Shown here: one piece after another, positions 1 to 6,713 of the stretch
Layout: the number at the start of each line of letters is the position of its first letter
Numbering within the stretch: position 1 is the stretch's first letter
The notes under the pieces: generated by a model
The model's database searches: none
Told to the model about the DNA's origin: nothing
Seen by the model: only the letters and a program-made list of their open reading frames with translations
Made by a program: the position numbers and the translations under genes
DNA from: an uncultured Collinsella sp.
GTDB lineage: Bacteria; Actinomycetota; Coriobacteriia; Coriobacteriales; Coriobacteriaceae
DNA: 28,296 nucleotides
Reading direction: 5' to 3'
Assembly (NCBI GenBank): GCA_905197665.1
Contig: CAJJZP010000025.1
Coordinates: forward strand, 1-28,296

Positions 1-61
1 TTTGCATGTCCGAGGACGTTTTCAGAGCTTTGCCCTGCAGGGTCCCGAGGGGATATGTAAG

Positions 62-1042
62 CTATTCAGCCATCTGAGCCTGGACGGCGGTGATGGCTAC
101 GACACCCACGATGTCGTCGGCAGAGCAGCCGCGCGAAAGGTCGTTAACCGGCTTGGCGATGCCCTGCAGGATGGGGCCGTAAGCGTCGGCGCCGGCGAAG
201 CGCTGGACCAGCTTGTAGCCGATGTTGCCGGCCTCGAGGTCGGGGAACACGAGCACGTTGGCCTTGCCGGCGACAGAGGAGCCGGGAGCCTTGAGCTGGG
301 CGACGGTGGGGACGATAGCAGCATCGAGCTGCAGGTCGCCGTCGATGGCGAGCTCGGGTTCCTTCTCCTTGCAGAACTTCACGGCCTCCTGGACCTTCTT
401 GGCGACCTCGCCACCGGCGGAGCCCATGGTGGAGTAGGAGAGCATGGCCACGTGCGGCTCAACATTGCCCATAAAGGTGGACCAGGAGTGGGCCGAGGCG
501 ATGGCGATCTCGGAGAGCTCGTCAGAGGACGGGTTGATGTTGAGGCCGCAGTCGGCGAAGATCAGCGTGCCGTCGGTGCCGAACTGCGGGGTGTCGGTGC
601 ACATCACGAAGAAGGCCGAGACCAGCTTGGTGCCCGGGGCGGTCTTGAGGATCTGAAGCGCGGGGCGCAGGGTGTCGGCGGTGGAGTGGCAGGCGCCGGA
701 GACCAGGCCGTCGGCGTCGCCCATCTTGACCATCATGGTGCCAAAGTAGGTGGCGTCCATCACCTGGGCGCGAGCCTGCTCGATGGTAACGCCCTTCTTG
801 GCGCGGAGCTCGGCAAACTTCTGTGCGTATTCCTCGTGCTTCTCGGCATTGCGCGGGTCGATGACGGTGGCGCCGGGAACGTTGATCTCGTTGGGATCGC
901 CCAGGATGACGATGTTGGCCAGGCCTTCCTCGATGATCTTGTTGGCCGCGACGATGGTGCGCGGATCCTCGCCCTCGGGCAGGACGATGGTCTTAAGGTC
1001 GGCCTTGGCGGCAGACTTCATACGGTTTAGGAAATCGCTCAT
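62..1042 (-). CDS. pta: Phosphate acetyltransferase
   Basis: Catalyses acetyl-CoA + phosphate <-> acetyl phosphate + CoA, the first step of the cytoplasmic Pta-AckA route that yields ATP and acetate in fermenters. The 326-aa product has the length of the short, single-domain Pta class (PTA_PTB fold), without the N-terminal DRTGG/BioD-like domain of the long enterobacterial form. Recognisable family stretches are the N-terminal IVLPEGEDPR, DGLVSGACHSTADTLRPALQ in the middle, and NVLVFPDLEAGNIGYKLVQR near the C-terminus. The ATG at 1042 is chosen because AAGGAG lies just upstream on the minus strand. An acetate kinase gene often follows pta, but only 61 bases remain before the window edge, so this cannot be seen. 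Recognition is from remembered family sequence. Confidence 0.95.
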   Translation of the reverse strand: MSDFLNRMKSAAKADLKTIVLPEGEDPRTIVAANKIIEEGLANIVILGDPNEINVPGATVIDPRNAEKHEEYAQKFAELRAKKGVTIEQARAQVMDATYFGTMMVKMGDADGLVSGACHSTADTLRPALQILKTAPGTKLVSAFFVMCTDTPQFGTDGTLIFADCGLNINPSSDELSEIAIASAHSWSTFMGNVEPHVAMLSYSTMGSAGGEVAKKVQEAVKFCKEKEPELAIDGDLQLDAAIVPTVAQLKAPGSSVAGKANVLVFPDLEAGNIGYKLVQRFAGADAYGPILQGIAKPVNDLSRGCSADDIVGVVAITAVQAQMAE

Positions 1043-1097
1043 GTTACTCCTTACAAGCGTTTCGCTAAGCTCCAGGCGCCCGGCTGTTCACGAATAA

Positions 1098-1114
1098 ACC
1101 CGCTGCTAGCGGGT
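1098..1114 (-). terminator. Small hairpin in the pta-glf divergent gap
   Basis: ACCCGC (1098-1103) and GCGGGT (1109-1114) form a 6-bp stem with a 5-nt loop. Read on the minus strand it is followed by TTTATT. It lies upstream of pta, so it would sit in the pta leader if transcription starts near 1125. It could be an attenuator or a chance hairpin. Confidence 0.3.
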
Positions 1115-1189
1115 CTACCTTTCAATTATGTTCGCCGCTGTGCTTGAGCTTTCCTTGTGTGGCAAGCTCATTATAGGACGCATTAGCGC

Positions 1190-1195
1190 TATAAT
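1190..1195 (+). promoter_or_regulatory. Probable -10 box of the glf operon
   Basis: A perfect TATAAT lies 78 bp upstream of the glf ATG in the divergent gap between pta and glf. I do not find a convincing -35 hexamer at the usual spacing, so only the -10 is called. Confidence 0.5.
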
Positions 1196-1273
1196 CGCTC
1201 TGATAAATATGTCTCGAAGAATGTTCGAGAAAAGCCCAGCTAACGAGCCCGTGGCTTTTGACAAGGAGTATCG

Positions 1274-2476
1274 ATGCAGATTACCTCAGGCCTGCCTGAA
1301 GGCTTTAACGCCGGCGCGTACGACATGATTGTCGTCGGTGCTGGATATGCCGGTGCCGTTTGCGCCCGCCGTCTTGCCGAGACCATCGGCTATCGTGTTG
1401 CCGTTTTGGAGCGCCGTAGCCACATTGCGGGCAATGCCTATGACTGCACTGACGAGGCCGGAATCCTGATCCACGAGTACGGTCCGCATATCTATCACAC
1501 CTTTAACGAGCGCGTGCACAATTTCCTGTCGCGCTTTACCAAGTGGACGGATTATCAGCACAAGGTGCTCGCCAACATCAACGGCACCCTTATGCCCGTG
1601 CCTTTCAACCATGCGAGTCTCAAGCTCGCCTTTGGTGACGAGCGCGGCGAGGAGCTGTATCAGAAGCTCGTGGAGACCTTTGGCAAGGATGTCAAGGTGC
1701 CCATCATGGAGCTGCGTAAGAAGAACGACCCGGATCTTGCCGAGGTCGCCGATTACGTCTACGAGAACGTCTTTTTGCATTACACCATGAAGCAGTGGGG
1801 CCAGACGCCCGATCAGATCGACCCCTCGATCACCGGCCGCGTTCCCATCTTTGTGGGCGATGATGACCGCTACTTCCCGCAGGCTCCCTTCCAGGGTATG
1901 CCGCAGGACGGCTACACGGCGTTGTTCGAGCATATGCTCGACCACGACCTGATCGACGTGTTCTGCGACGTGGACGCCCGCGATCTCTTTGAGATCGACG
2001 AGACCACCGTCAAGATCGGTGGCAAGGTCTACGGCGGCGAGATCGTTTATACCGGTCCGCTCGATGAGCTGTTCAACCTCGACCTGGGCGCTCTTCCGTA
2101 CCGTACGCTCGACATGAAGTTCGAGACGCTCGATATGGATCAGTTCCAGCCCGTGGGCACCGTCAACTACACCACGAGCGAGGACTACACGCGCATTACC
2201 GAGTTCAAGAACATGACTGGTCAGGTCCTGCCCGGCAAGACCACCATCATGAAGGAGTACTCCAAGGCCTATACGCCCGGCTCGGGCGAGACGCCGTATT
2301 ACGCCATTCTTGAGCCCGAGAACCGTGAGCTCTATGAGCGCTATCTTGAGCGCGTCCAGAACCTGACAAACTTCCACCCGGTGGGTCGTCTGGCCGAGTA
2401 TCGTTACTACGATATGGATGCCGTGACCAATTCCGCCCTCGATCTTTCGGATGAGATTATCGCCTGCCATGCATAA
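1274..2476 (+). CDS. glf: UDP-galactopyranose mutase
   Basis: A flavoenzyme that converts UDP-galactopyranose to UDP-galactofuranose, the donor for galactofuranose-containing surface glycans. The 400-aa length fits the bacterial Glf family. An FAD-binding Rossmann motif, VGAGYAGA, is at about residues 21-28, followed by the family signature around ERRSHIAGNAYD and GPHIYHT (about 70-76). MKEYSKAY and the C-terminal GRLAEYRYYDMD are also typical of Glf. The extra N-terminal 15 residues before the Rossmann strand are slightly long. The start at ATG 1274 is supported by AAGGAG at 1263-1268. The gene overlaps the next glycosyltransferase by 8 bp, so the two are probably translationally coupled and act in one glycan pathway. 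Confidence 0.96.
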   Translation: MQITSGLPEGFNAGAYDMIVVGAGYAGAVCARRLAETIGYRVAVLERRSHIAGNAYDCTDEAGILIHEYGPHIYHTFNERVHNFLSRFTKWTDYQHKVLANINGTLMPVPFNHASLKLAFGDERGEELYQKLVETFGKDVKVPIMELRKKNDPDLAEVADYVYENVFLHYTMKQWGQTPDQIDPSITGRVPIFVGDDDRYFPQAPFQGMPQDGYTALFEHMLDHDLIDVFCDVDARDLFEIDETTVKIGGKVYGGEIVYTGPLDELFNLDLGALPYRTLDMKFETLDMDQFQPVGTVNYTTSEDYTRITEFKNMTGQVLPGKTTIMKEYSKAYTPGSGETPYYAILEPENRELYERYLERVQNLTNFHPVGRLAEYRYYDMDAVTNSALDLSDEIIACHA

Positions 2477-3500
2477 AGTCATAACATTCGGTATTCCCTC
2501 GTATAACGCCGCTAAGGACATGGACCATTGCATCACCTCCATCTTGGAGGGGAGCAATTATGCCACCGATATCGAGATTATCGTGGTGGACGACGGCTCC
2601 AAGGATGAGACGGCCGCCAAGGCCGACGAGTGGGAGGCCCGTTATCCTGGAATCATCCGCGCGGTGCACCAGGAGAATGGCGGCCACGGTATTGCCGTCC
2701 TTTCGGGTCTGCGCGAGGCGCAGGGCACCTACTACAAGGTCGTCGACTCGGACGACTGGCTCGATGGCGCAGCCCTATCGACTATGCTTTCGATTCTTCG
2801 CGGTTTTGAGGAGCGCGACCAGCGCGTCGACCTCATTATCTCGAACTATGTGTACGAGAAGGTTTACGAGGGTACTCATACTGCCATTGGTTACAAGTTT
2901 GCCCTGCCGCGCAAAAAGATTTTCTCTTGGGACCAGATCGGACACTTCCGTCCCGATCAGAACCTGCTCATGCACAGCCTGTGCTATCGCACCGACGTAC
3001 TGCGCGAGTCCAATCTGCCTATGCCGGCACACACCTTCTACGTGGATAATATCTACGCATACGTGCCGCTGCCGCGCTGCAAGACCATGTACTACGCCGA
3101 CATCGACCTCTATCGCTACTTTATCGGTCGCGAGGGCCAGAGCGTCAATGAGGCCACGATGGTCAAGCGCCTGGGCCAGCAGTTCCGCGTAACGCGCATC
3201 ATGATGGAATCGTTCCACCTGTACCAGGACGTTGAGTCCTCGCGTCTGCGTTCGTACATGATGGGCTACTTCACCATGATGATGGCTATTTGCTCGGTGC
3301 TCACCAAGCTTTCCGAGGAAGATTGTGCCGATGAACGCCTGAAGACGCTATGGGGGGACCTGAAGGAGTACGACGAGCGCATGTATCGTCGCGCTCGCTA
3401 CGGCGTGGTCGGATTCTTTACCAACCTGCATGGACGGGCCGGAGACAAAACCACACTCGGCCTATACCATCTTGCCTCAAAGATCTTCAAATTCAACTAG
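2469..3500 (+). CDS. Family 2 glycosyltransferase
   Basis: A GT-A fold glycosyltransferase of 343 aa, probably adding a sugar to a surface polysaccharide or glycolipid on the cytoplasmic face. Visible GT2 features are the N-terminal VITFGIPSYNAAKDMDHCI, the nucleotide-binding DDG (about 41-43) and the metal-binding DSDD (about 93-96). No clear transmembrane helices are present. I chose ATG 2469 rather than the ATG 18 bp earlier because the conserved beta-strand starts directly after it and the resulting 8-bp overlap with glf suggests coupling. Partnership with glf makes galactofuranosyl transfer plausible, but this is inference and acceptor and donor are unknown. The last 15 coding bases before the final codons form one arm of an inverted repeat (see 3480-3677). 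Confidence 0.88.
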   Translation: MHKVITFGIPSYNAAKDMDHCITSILEGSNYATDIEIIVVDDGSKDETAAKADEWEARYPGIIRAVHQENGGHGIAVLSGLREAQGTYYKVVDSDDWLDGAALSTMLSILRGFEERDQRVDLIISNYVYEKVYEGTHTAIGYKFALPRKKIFSWDQIGHFRPDQNLLMHSLCYRTDVLRESNLPMPAHTFYVDNIYAYVPLPRCKTMYYADIDLYRYFIGREGQSVNEATMVKRLGQQFRVTRIMMESFHLYQDVESSRLRSYMMGYFTMMMAICSVLTKLSEEDCADERLKTLWGDLKEYDERMYRRARYGVVGFFTNLHGRAGDKTTLGLYHLASKIFKFN

Positions 3501-3677
3501 CACAGAAATGCTCGGGTAACGGGGACCCCTGGTCCTTAACTTGCTACTTCGAACAGTCCTGCGCAAGACGGAGGCGCCACTGGCGCCTCCTTTGCGTGCG
3601 GAACTCGTATCAAGTTAAGGACCAGGGGTCCTCTGCTATGTCTCGCTTTATGTCAGCAAGCTGAATTTGAAGATCTT
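3480..3677. repeat. Large interrupted inverted repeat behind the glf-GT operon
   Basis: The outer arms are AAGATCTTCAAATTC (3480-3494) and its exact reverse complement (3663-3677). Inner arms are a perfect 21-bp match, 3523-3543 against 3611-3631 (GGACCCCTGGTCC core). The spacers between outer and inner arms have similar length but differ in sequence. At the centre is a compact hairpin (3570-3590). The left outer arm lies inside the end of the glycosyltransferase gene. It resembles a REP or MITE-like palindromic element, or an inverted duplication of the operon's 3' end. Confidence 0.7.
3570..3590 (+). terminator. Hairpin terminator candidate for glf-GT
   Basis: GGAGGCGCC (3570-3578) pairs perfectly with GGCGCCTCC (3582-3590) around an ACT loop, followed by only TTT. 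It lies 70 bp after the glycosyltransferase stop, at the centre of the larger inverted repeat. Confidence 0.6.
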
Positions 3678-3768
3678 CGACGCGTGGTACAAAGGGGCCT
3701 GGGCTGAAAAGAATTTGGTTGGTAGTCGGTCGGAGGCGGGCGGACGTTACGTTTGTCGCGAGTTCCGC

Positions 3769-3807
3769 ATGCAAAGAAGGCCACTTAATGTGGCCTTCGT
3801 CTTGCAT
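3769..3807 (-). terminator. Terminator of the P1 peptidase gene
   Basis: GAAGGCCAC (3776-3784) pairs with GTGGCCTTC (3790-3798) around TTAAT, and an outer ATGCAA/TTGCAT pair (3769-3774, 3802-3807) extends it. It lies 57 bp past the stop of the minus-strand peptidase gene, and the minus strand continues with TTTGC. The stretch 3501-3863 otherwise holds only the inverted repeat; I see no convincing gene there. Confidence 0.6.
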
Positions 3808-3863
3808 AGGACTGTAGAGCAACAAACATAACCAAGACCTGCCGGGCAACCGGACGAGTTAGT

Positions 3864-4865
3864 TTACTTCGCGGCACCCGGGATGCCGTGGGAGGTTTTG
3901 GCGGTTTTGGCTCCGTTTACGATGGCGGTCTGTAGGGCCCTTACGGCGAGCATGCCCAGCAGGTCTAGGGGTACGGCGGCGCTTGTCTGAGCGTCTAGTT
4001 TGCCGCTGGCGAGGGTGTAGATGGTGTCGCCGTCGTTGGTGGTGTGTGTGGGGCGGATGGCGTGCGCATAGGCGTCTGCCGCCATCTGGGAGACCTTGGT
4101 GGCCTGAGCTTTAGTGAGCTCAACGTTGGTGACGATGCAGCTGATGGTGGTGTTGGTGCGGTCGAGCGGCATTTGCATGGAGCCGGCGGCGGCAAAGGCT
4201 GCGAGCTCCATGTCGACGATCTGGTCGCTATCTGCTGCGGCGCGCATACCAGCGACCCATTCGCCGGTGAAGGGGTCGACGACATTGCCGCAGGCGTTGA
4301 CCGAGACCACGGCACCCACCTTAACAGGGCCGAGTGCCACGGCGGCAGCGCCTAGGCCGGCCTTCATGCAGGTGGCGGGGCCCATGAGCTTGCCCACGGT
4401 GGCACCGGTGCCGGCACCTACATTGCCCTGCTCGAGCGTGGTGGGGGTGTTGTCGAGCGCCTCGCGCACGGCGGAGATGCCAGCCTCAATGTCGGGGCGT
4501 ACGGCGGGGTCGCCAAAGGCGAGGTCGAAGATGCAGCTGGAGCACACGATAGGCACCTGCGTGGGGCCGACGGGAAGGCCGATGCCGCGGCTCTCAAGCT
4601 CGCGAGCGACGCCGCTTGCGGCCTCCAGGCCAAAGGCCGATCCGCCCGAAAGGCAGACGGCGTGGACCTTGTCGACGGTGTTCTCGGGACGCAGCAGGTC
4701 GGTTTCGCGCGATGCCGGGGCACCGCCGCGAACGTCAACGCCGCCGGTGGCGCCCTCGGGTGCCACGATTACGGTGCAACCGGTGCCGGCCTCCTCGTCC
4801 GTGTAGTTGCCAAAGCAAAAGCCATCGACATCGCAAACGTCAATGGCCTCAAGCAGTGTATCCAT
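3864..4865 (-). CDS. P1-family (DmpA/BapA-like) self-processing aminopeptidase
   Basis: A member of peptidase family S58/P1 (L-aminopeptidase/D-esterase type, Ntn-hydrolase-like), 333 aa and presumably cytoplasmic as no signal peptide is visible. Typical motifs are TGCTVIVAPEGATGGVDVRGG near the N-terminus, LSGGSAFGLEAASG (about 72-85) and GNVGAGTGATVGK (about 147-159). NTTISCIVTN (238-247) is where family members cleave themselves to expose an N-terminal nucleophile. By alignment from memory that residue would be Thr239. Family members release N-terminal residues from short or D-/beta-amino-acid peptides; the substrate here is unknown. ATG 4865 is preceded by AGGAG. The gene stands alone, separated from maf by two hairpins. 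Confidence 0.88.
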   Translation of the reverse strand: MDTLLEAIDVCDVDGFCFGNYTDEEAGTGCTVIVAPEGATGGVDVRGGAPASRETDLLRPENTVDKVHAVCLSGGSAFGLEAASGVARELESRGIGLPVGPTQVPIVCSSCIFDLAFGDPAVRPDIEAGISAVREALDNTPTTLEQGNVGAGTGATVGKLMGPATCMKAGLGAAAVALGPVKVGAVVSVNACGNVVDPFTGEWVAGMRAAADSDQIVDMELAAFAAAGSMQMPLDRTNTTISCIVTNVELTKAQATKVSQMAADAYAHAIRPTHTTNDGDTIYTLASGKLDAQTSAAVPLDLLGMLAVRALQTAIVNGAKTAKTSHGIPGAAK

Positions 4866-4888
4866 GTTTTACTCCTATCGGTTTTCCG

Positions 4889-4905
4889 CCGGGCCTTATG
4901 CCCGG
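4889..4905 (-). terminator. Small hairpin between peptidase and maf
   Basis: CCGGGC (4889-4894) and GCCCGG (4900-4905) form a short GC stem with a 5-nt loop in the 101-bp gap. There is no T-run, so this is weak as a terminator. Confidence 0.3.
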
Positions 4906-4935
4906 TCGGGATCCGTACGGTACGCCGAAATTGTA

Positions 4936-4958
4936 GGCGCTGGGGGATACCCAGCGCC
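4936..4958 (-). terminator. Hairpin terminator candidate for DJ-1-maf
   Basis: GGCGCTGGG (4936-4944) and CCCAGCGCC (4950-4958) form a perfect 9-bp stem with a GGATA loop just past the maf stop. The T-run on the minus strand is weak. Confidence 0.5.
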
Positions 4959-4966
4959 AGATGCAA

Positions 4967-5548
4967 TTACGATAGTTTTTGAATCGCACGCGCGACGCGA
5001 GCGATGGGCAGGCCCACCACGTTGTAGAAGTCGCCCGAAATATCATGCACGAGCATGCGCCCGCCGACGCCCTGGATGCCGTAGGCGCCGGCTTTGTCCA
5101 TGGGCTCGCCCGAGGCGACGTAGAGCTCAATCTGCTCGTCGGTGAGCTCATAGAACGTCACGTCGGTCACATCGACAAACGACAGGCTCTCGGCGGCGTG
5201 CGGGGCTGTGGCGTCTCCGGCTCTAACGATGCAGACGCCGGTTGCGACCTGATGCGTGCGCCCGGAGAGCTCGTGGAGCATGGTACGGGCTTCGTCCTCG
5301 TTTGCCGGCTTACCCAAAATCTTGCCATCGAAGGTGACGATGGTGTCGGCCGCGATGGTCAGCTCATTGGGTTCGGCGTGCTCGGCGGCAACGGCGGCAG
5401 CCTTAGCGCGAGCTAAGCGCTCGACAAGCGTAAGCGGGGCCTCGTCATCAAAAGGAGTCTCGTCGATGTCAGCGGGAATGACGCGGATGTCGTAGCCCGC
5501 TTCGCGCATCAGCTCGATGCGGCGCGGTGATTGCGAAGCCAAAATCAT
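4967..5548 (-). CDS. maf: Maf-family nucleotide pyrophosphatase
   Basis: A Maf/YhdE/YceF-type house-cleaning enzyme of 193 aa that hydrolyses dTTP, UTP or modified nucleoside triphosphates to monophosphates, depending on subfamily. It starts with the diagnostic MILASQSPRR, the substrate-phosphate loop, and carries the conserved acidic motif AADTIV at about 66-71. DKAGAYGIQGVGG at about 152-164 is the Maf C-terminal signature. The ATG overlaps the DJ-1 stop codon as ATGA, a 4-bp overlap, so translation is probably coupled and no separate strong ribosome site is needed. I cannot assign the dTTP/UTP or m7GTP subgroup with certainty. Confidence 0.94.
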   Translation of the reverse strand: MILASQSPRRIELMREAGYDIRVIPADIDETPFDDEAPLTLVERLARAKAAAVAAEHAEPNELTIAADTIVTFDGKILGKPANEDEARTMLHELSGRTHQVATGVCIVRAGDATAPHAAESLSFVDVTDVTFYELTDEQIELYVASGEPMDKAGAYGIQGVGGRMLVHDISGDFYNVVGLPIARVARAIQKLS

Positions 5549-6087
5549 AGCTGAATGCCCTCGGCAACCTTCTCGACAGCCTTGTCGCCTGCGAGCGTAC
5601 GCAGCAGCTCAAGCGCAAAGGGGAGCGACTGGGCCATGCCGCTGGCGGTGATGATGTTGCCGTCGTGCGTGACCTTGTCGCCGGTATAGGCACCTTCGGG
5701 GAAGCTTTTCTCAAAGCCAGGGAAGCACGTGGCGTGGCGCCCCTCGAGCAGGTCGAGCTCACCCAGGATAAACGGGGCGGCGCAGATGGCGGCGACGTGC
5801 TTGGTCGCGGCGAACTCGCAGACCACGTCGCAGACGCGCTGATCGGCGCGCAGGTTGGTGGCACCGGGCAGGCCGCCGGGCAGCACGACGCAGTCGTACT
5901 CGTCAAAATTGATCTCATCAAAGAGCGCATCGCAGGTCACGGGGATCTGCAGCGAGCTTACGACCTCGCGCGTGGGCATGATCGAGACAAGCGTGGCACG
6001 CACGCCGCCGCGACGCATGACATCGACCATGGTCAGGCATTCAATAGTTTCAAAGCCATCGGCGGCGAGAACGGCAACGCTGGGCAT
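5545..6087 (-). CDS. DJ-1/PfpI-family protein (YajL/ThiJ-like)
   Basis: A 180-aa member of the DJ-1/PfpI superfamily. The nucleophile-elbow cysteine is in AAICAAPFIL, about Cys102, and an acidic residue that could pair with it is in DGFETIE (Glu16). PGGLPGATNLR (70-80) is typical of the DJ-1/YajL branch. Family members have been reported as chaperone, glyoxalase or deglycase-like proteins; the activity is debated and I do not choose. ATG 6087 is preferred over the upstream ATG at 6111 because AAAGGAACC lies 5-13 bp before it and the family beta-strand SVAVLAADGFE begins right after. The upstream start would add eight residues. It forms a two-gene overlapping operon with maf. Confidence 0.87.
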   Translation of the reverse strand: MPSVAVLAADGFETIECLTMVDVMRRGGVRATLVSIMPTREVVSSLQIPVTCDALFDEINFDEYDCVVLPGGLPGATNLRADQRVCDVVCEFAATKHVAAICAAPFILGELDLLEGRHATCFPGFEKSFPEGAYTGDKVTHDGNIITASGMAQSLPFALELLRTLAGDKAVEKVAEGIQL

Positions 6088-6177
6088 GAGGGTTCCTTTC
6101 ATAGGCGGCATACAATTAGCCGTCTTATACCCCGAAGACCTCCGCTTGCCACGCTCGATTTTCCATTGTTTAAAAAG

Positions 6178-6231
6178 GGACGGGGCTATTTTAGCTACCC
6201 CACTTGCAGGGTAGCTAAAATAGCCCCGTCC
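6178..6231. repeat. Perfect 23-bp palindromic element
   Basis: The left arm 6178-6200 (beginning GGACGGGGCTATTTTAGC) and right arm 6209-6231 are perfect reverse complements around an 8-nt spacer. A further TTAGCTACCC copy follows at 6235-6244. The arms are too long for an ordinary terminator and no T-run follows. It lies upstream of the DJ-1 gene in a region without genes. Confidence 0.85.
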
Positions 6232-6266
6232 GAATTAGCTACCCTCACCCATCCTCAACAATCTCA

Positions 6267-6311
6267 ATCTGTAACATCTAGACCCACTTTTGACCCCTAA
6301 CTGTTACAGAT
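6267..6311. repeat. ATCTGTAACA...TGTTACAGAT element, copy 1
   Basis: Ten-base arms, ATCTGTAACA (6267-6276) and TGTTACAGAT (6302-6311), are perfect reverse complements separated by exactly 25 nt. The spacer differs from that of copy 2. Confidence 0.8.
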
Positions 6312-6347
6312 CAAGACAAACGGAAACCGCCCCGACAAAACGTCTAA

Positions 6348-6392
6348 ATCTGTAACATCTACGGACCAAAACCGGGTCTTACTGTTACAGAT
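6348..6392. repeat. ATCTGTAACA...TGTTACAGAT element, copy 2
   Basis: The same 10-bp arms (6348-6357 and 6383-6392) again have exactly 25 nt between them, 81 bp downstream of copy 1. Bases outside the arms are also shared (CTA after the left arm, C.AGACA after the right). Together with the 6178 palindrome these explain most of the otherwise gene-free stretch 6088-6480. Confidence 0.8.
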
Positions 6393-6481
6393 CGAGACAG
6401 CCCCCAACAGCACCGCCCCGTTCGGGGAAACGACCGCTACAGGTACGGCGGGCAGAGGCTCACTTTTTTCTTCGGTTTTTC

Positions 6482-6511
6482 TTGACGGAATCTCACCTGT
6501 TGTAGTACTTT
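6482..6511 (+). promoter_or_regulatory. Probable promoter of the beta-glucoside operon
   Basis: TTGACG (6482-6487) and TACTTT (6506-6511) are separated by 18 bp, with a T-rich stretch upstream. A transcript from here would have a leader of about 195 nt before the first gene. Confidence 0.45.
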
Positions 6512-6560
6512 GTCCCAGTCTAAAAACGCGTGGACTTTTCTGGGCGCTAGCCACCTTTTT

Positions 6561-6596
6561 GCCACGCAACCGAGCAGTCGGTTGCGTGGCTTTTTT
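6561..6596 (+). terminator. Intrinsic terminator inside the operon leader (attenuator candidate)
   Basis: GCCACGCAACCG (6561-6572) pairs perfectly with CGGTTGCGTGGC (6579-6590) around a 6-nt loop and is followed directly by TTTTTT. No gene ends upstream on this strand, and the terminator sits between the probable promoter and the first gene. It therefore looks like a regulated leader terminator. I do not recognise a BglG/LicT-type antiterminator site or a known riboswitch. Confidence 0.85.
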
Positions 6597-6713
6597 CGTC
6601 TTGGCAGCAGGTACCACATGCACCGCCAGAAGACCGCACGAGCCCACCTTCCGACTGCAGGGAACAGACGCACGAGACGTGCATCTGCAAGACAGCAGAC
6701 GGAAGGGAGCCTA

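Noticed and set aside
3610..3849. A 79-codon minus-strand frame behind the peptidase gene.
   Set aside because: It covers the terminator hairpin and the inverted repeat arm. Its resemblance to a plus-strand frame on the other side (DLQIQLA, DPWSLT) is explained by the inverted repeat itself.
6267..6392. Possible CRISPR-like array (repeat, 25-nt spacer, repeat).
   Set aside because: There are only two units, the arms are inverted rather than direct, and no cas genes are present.
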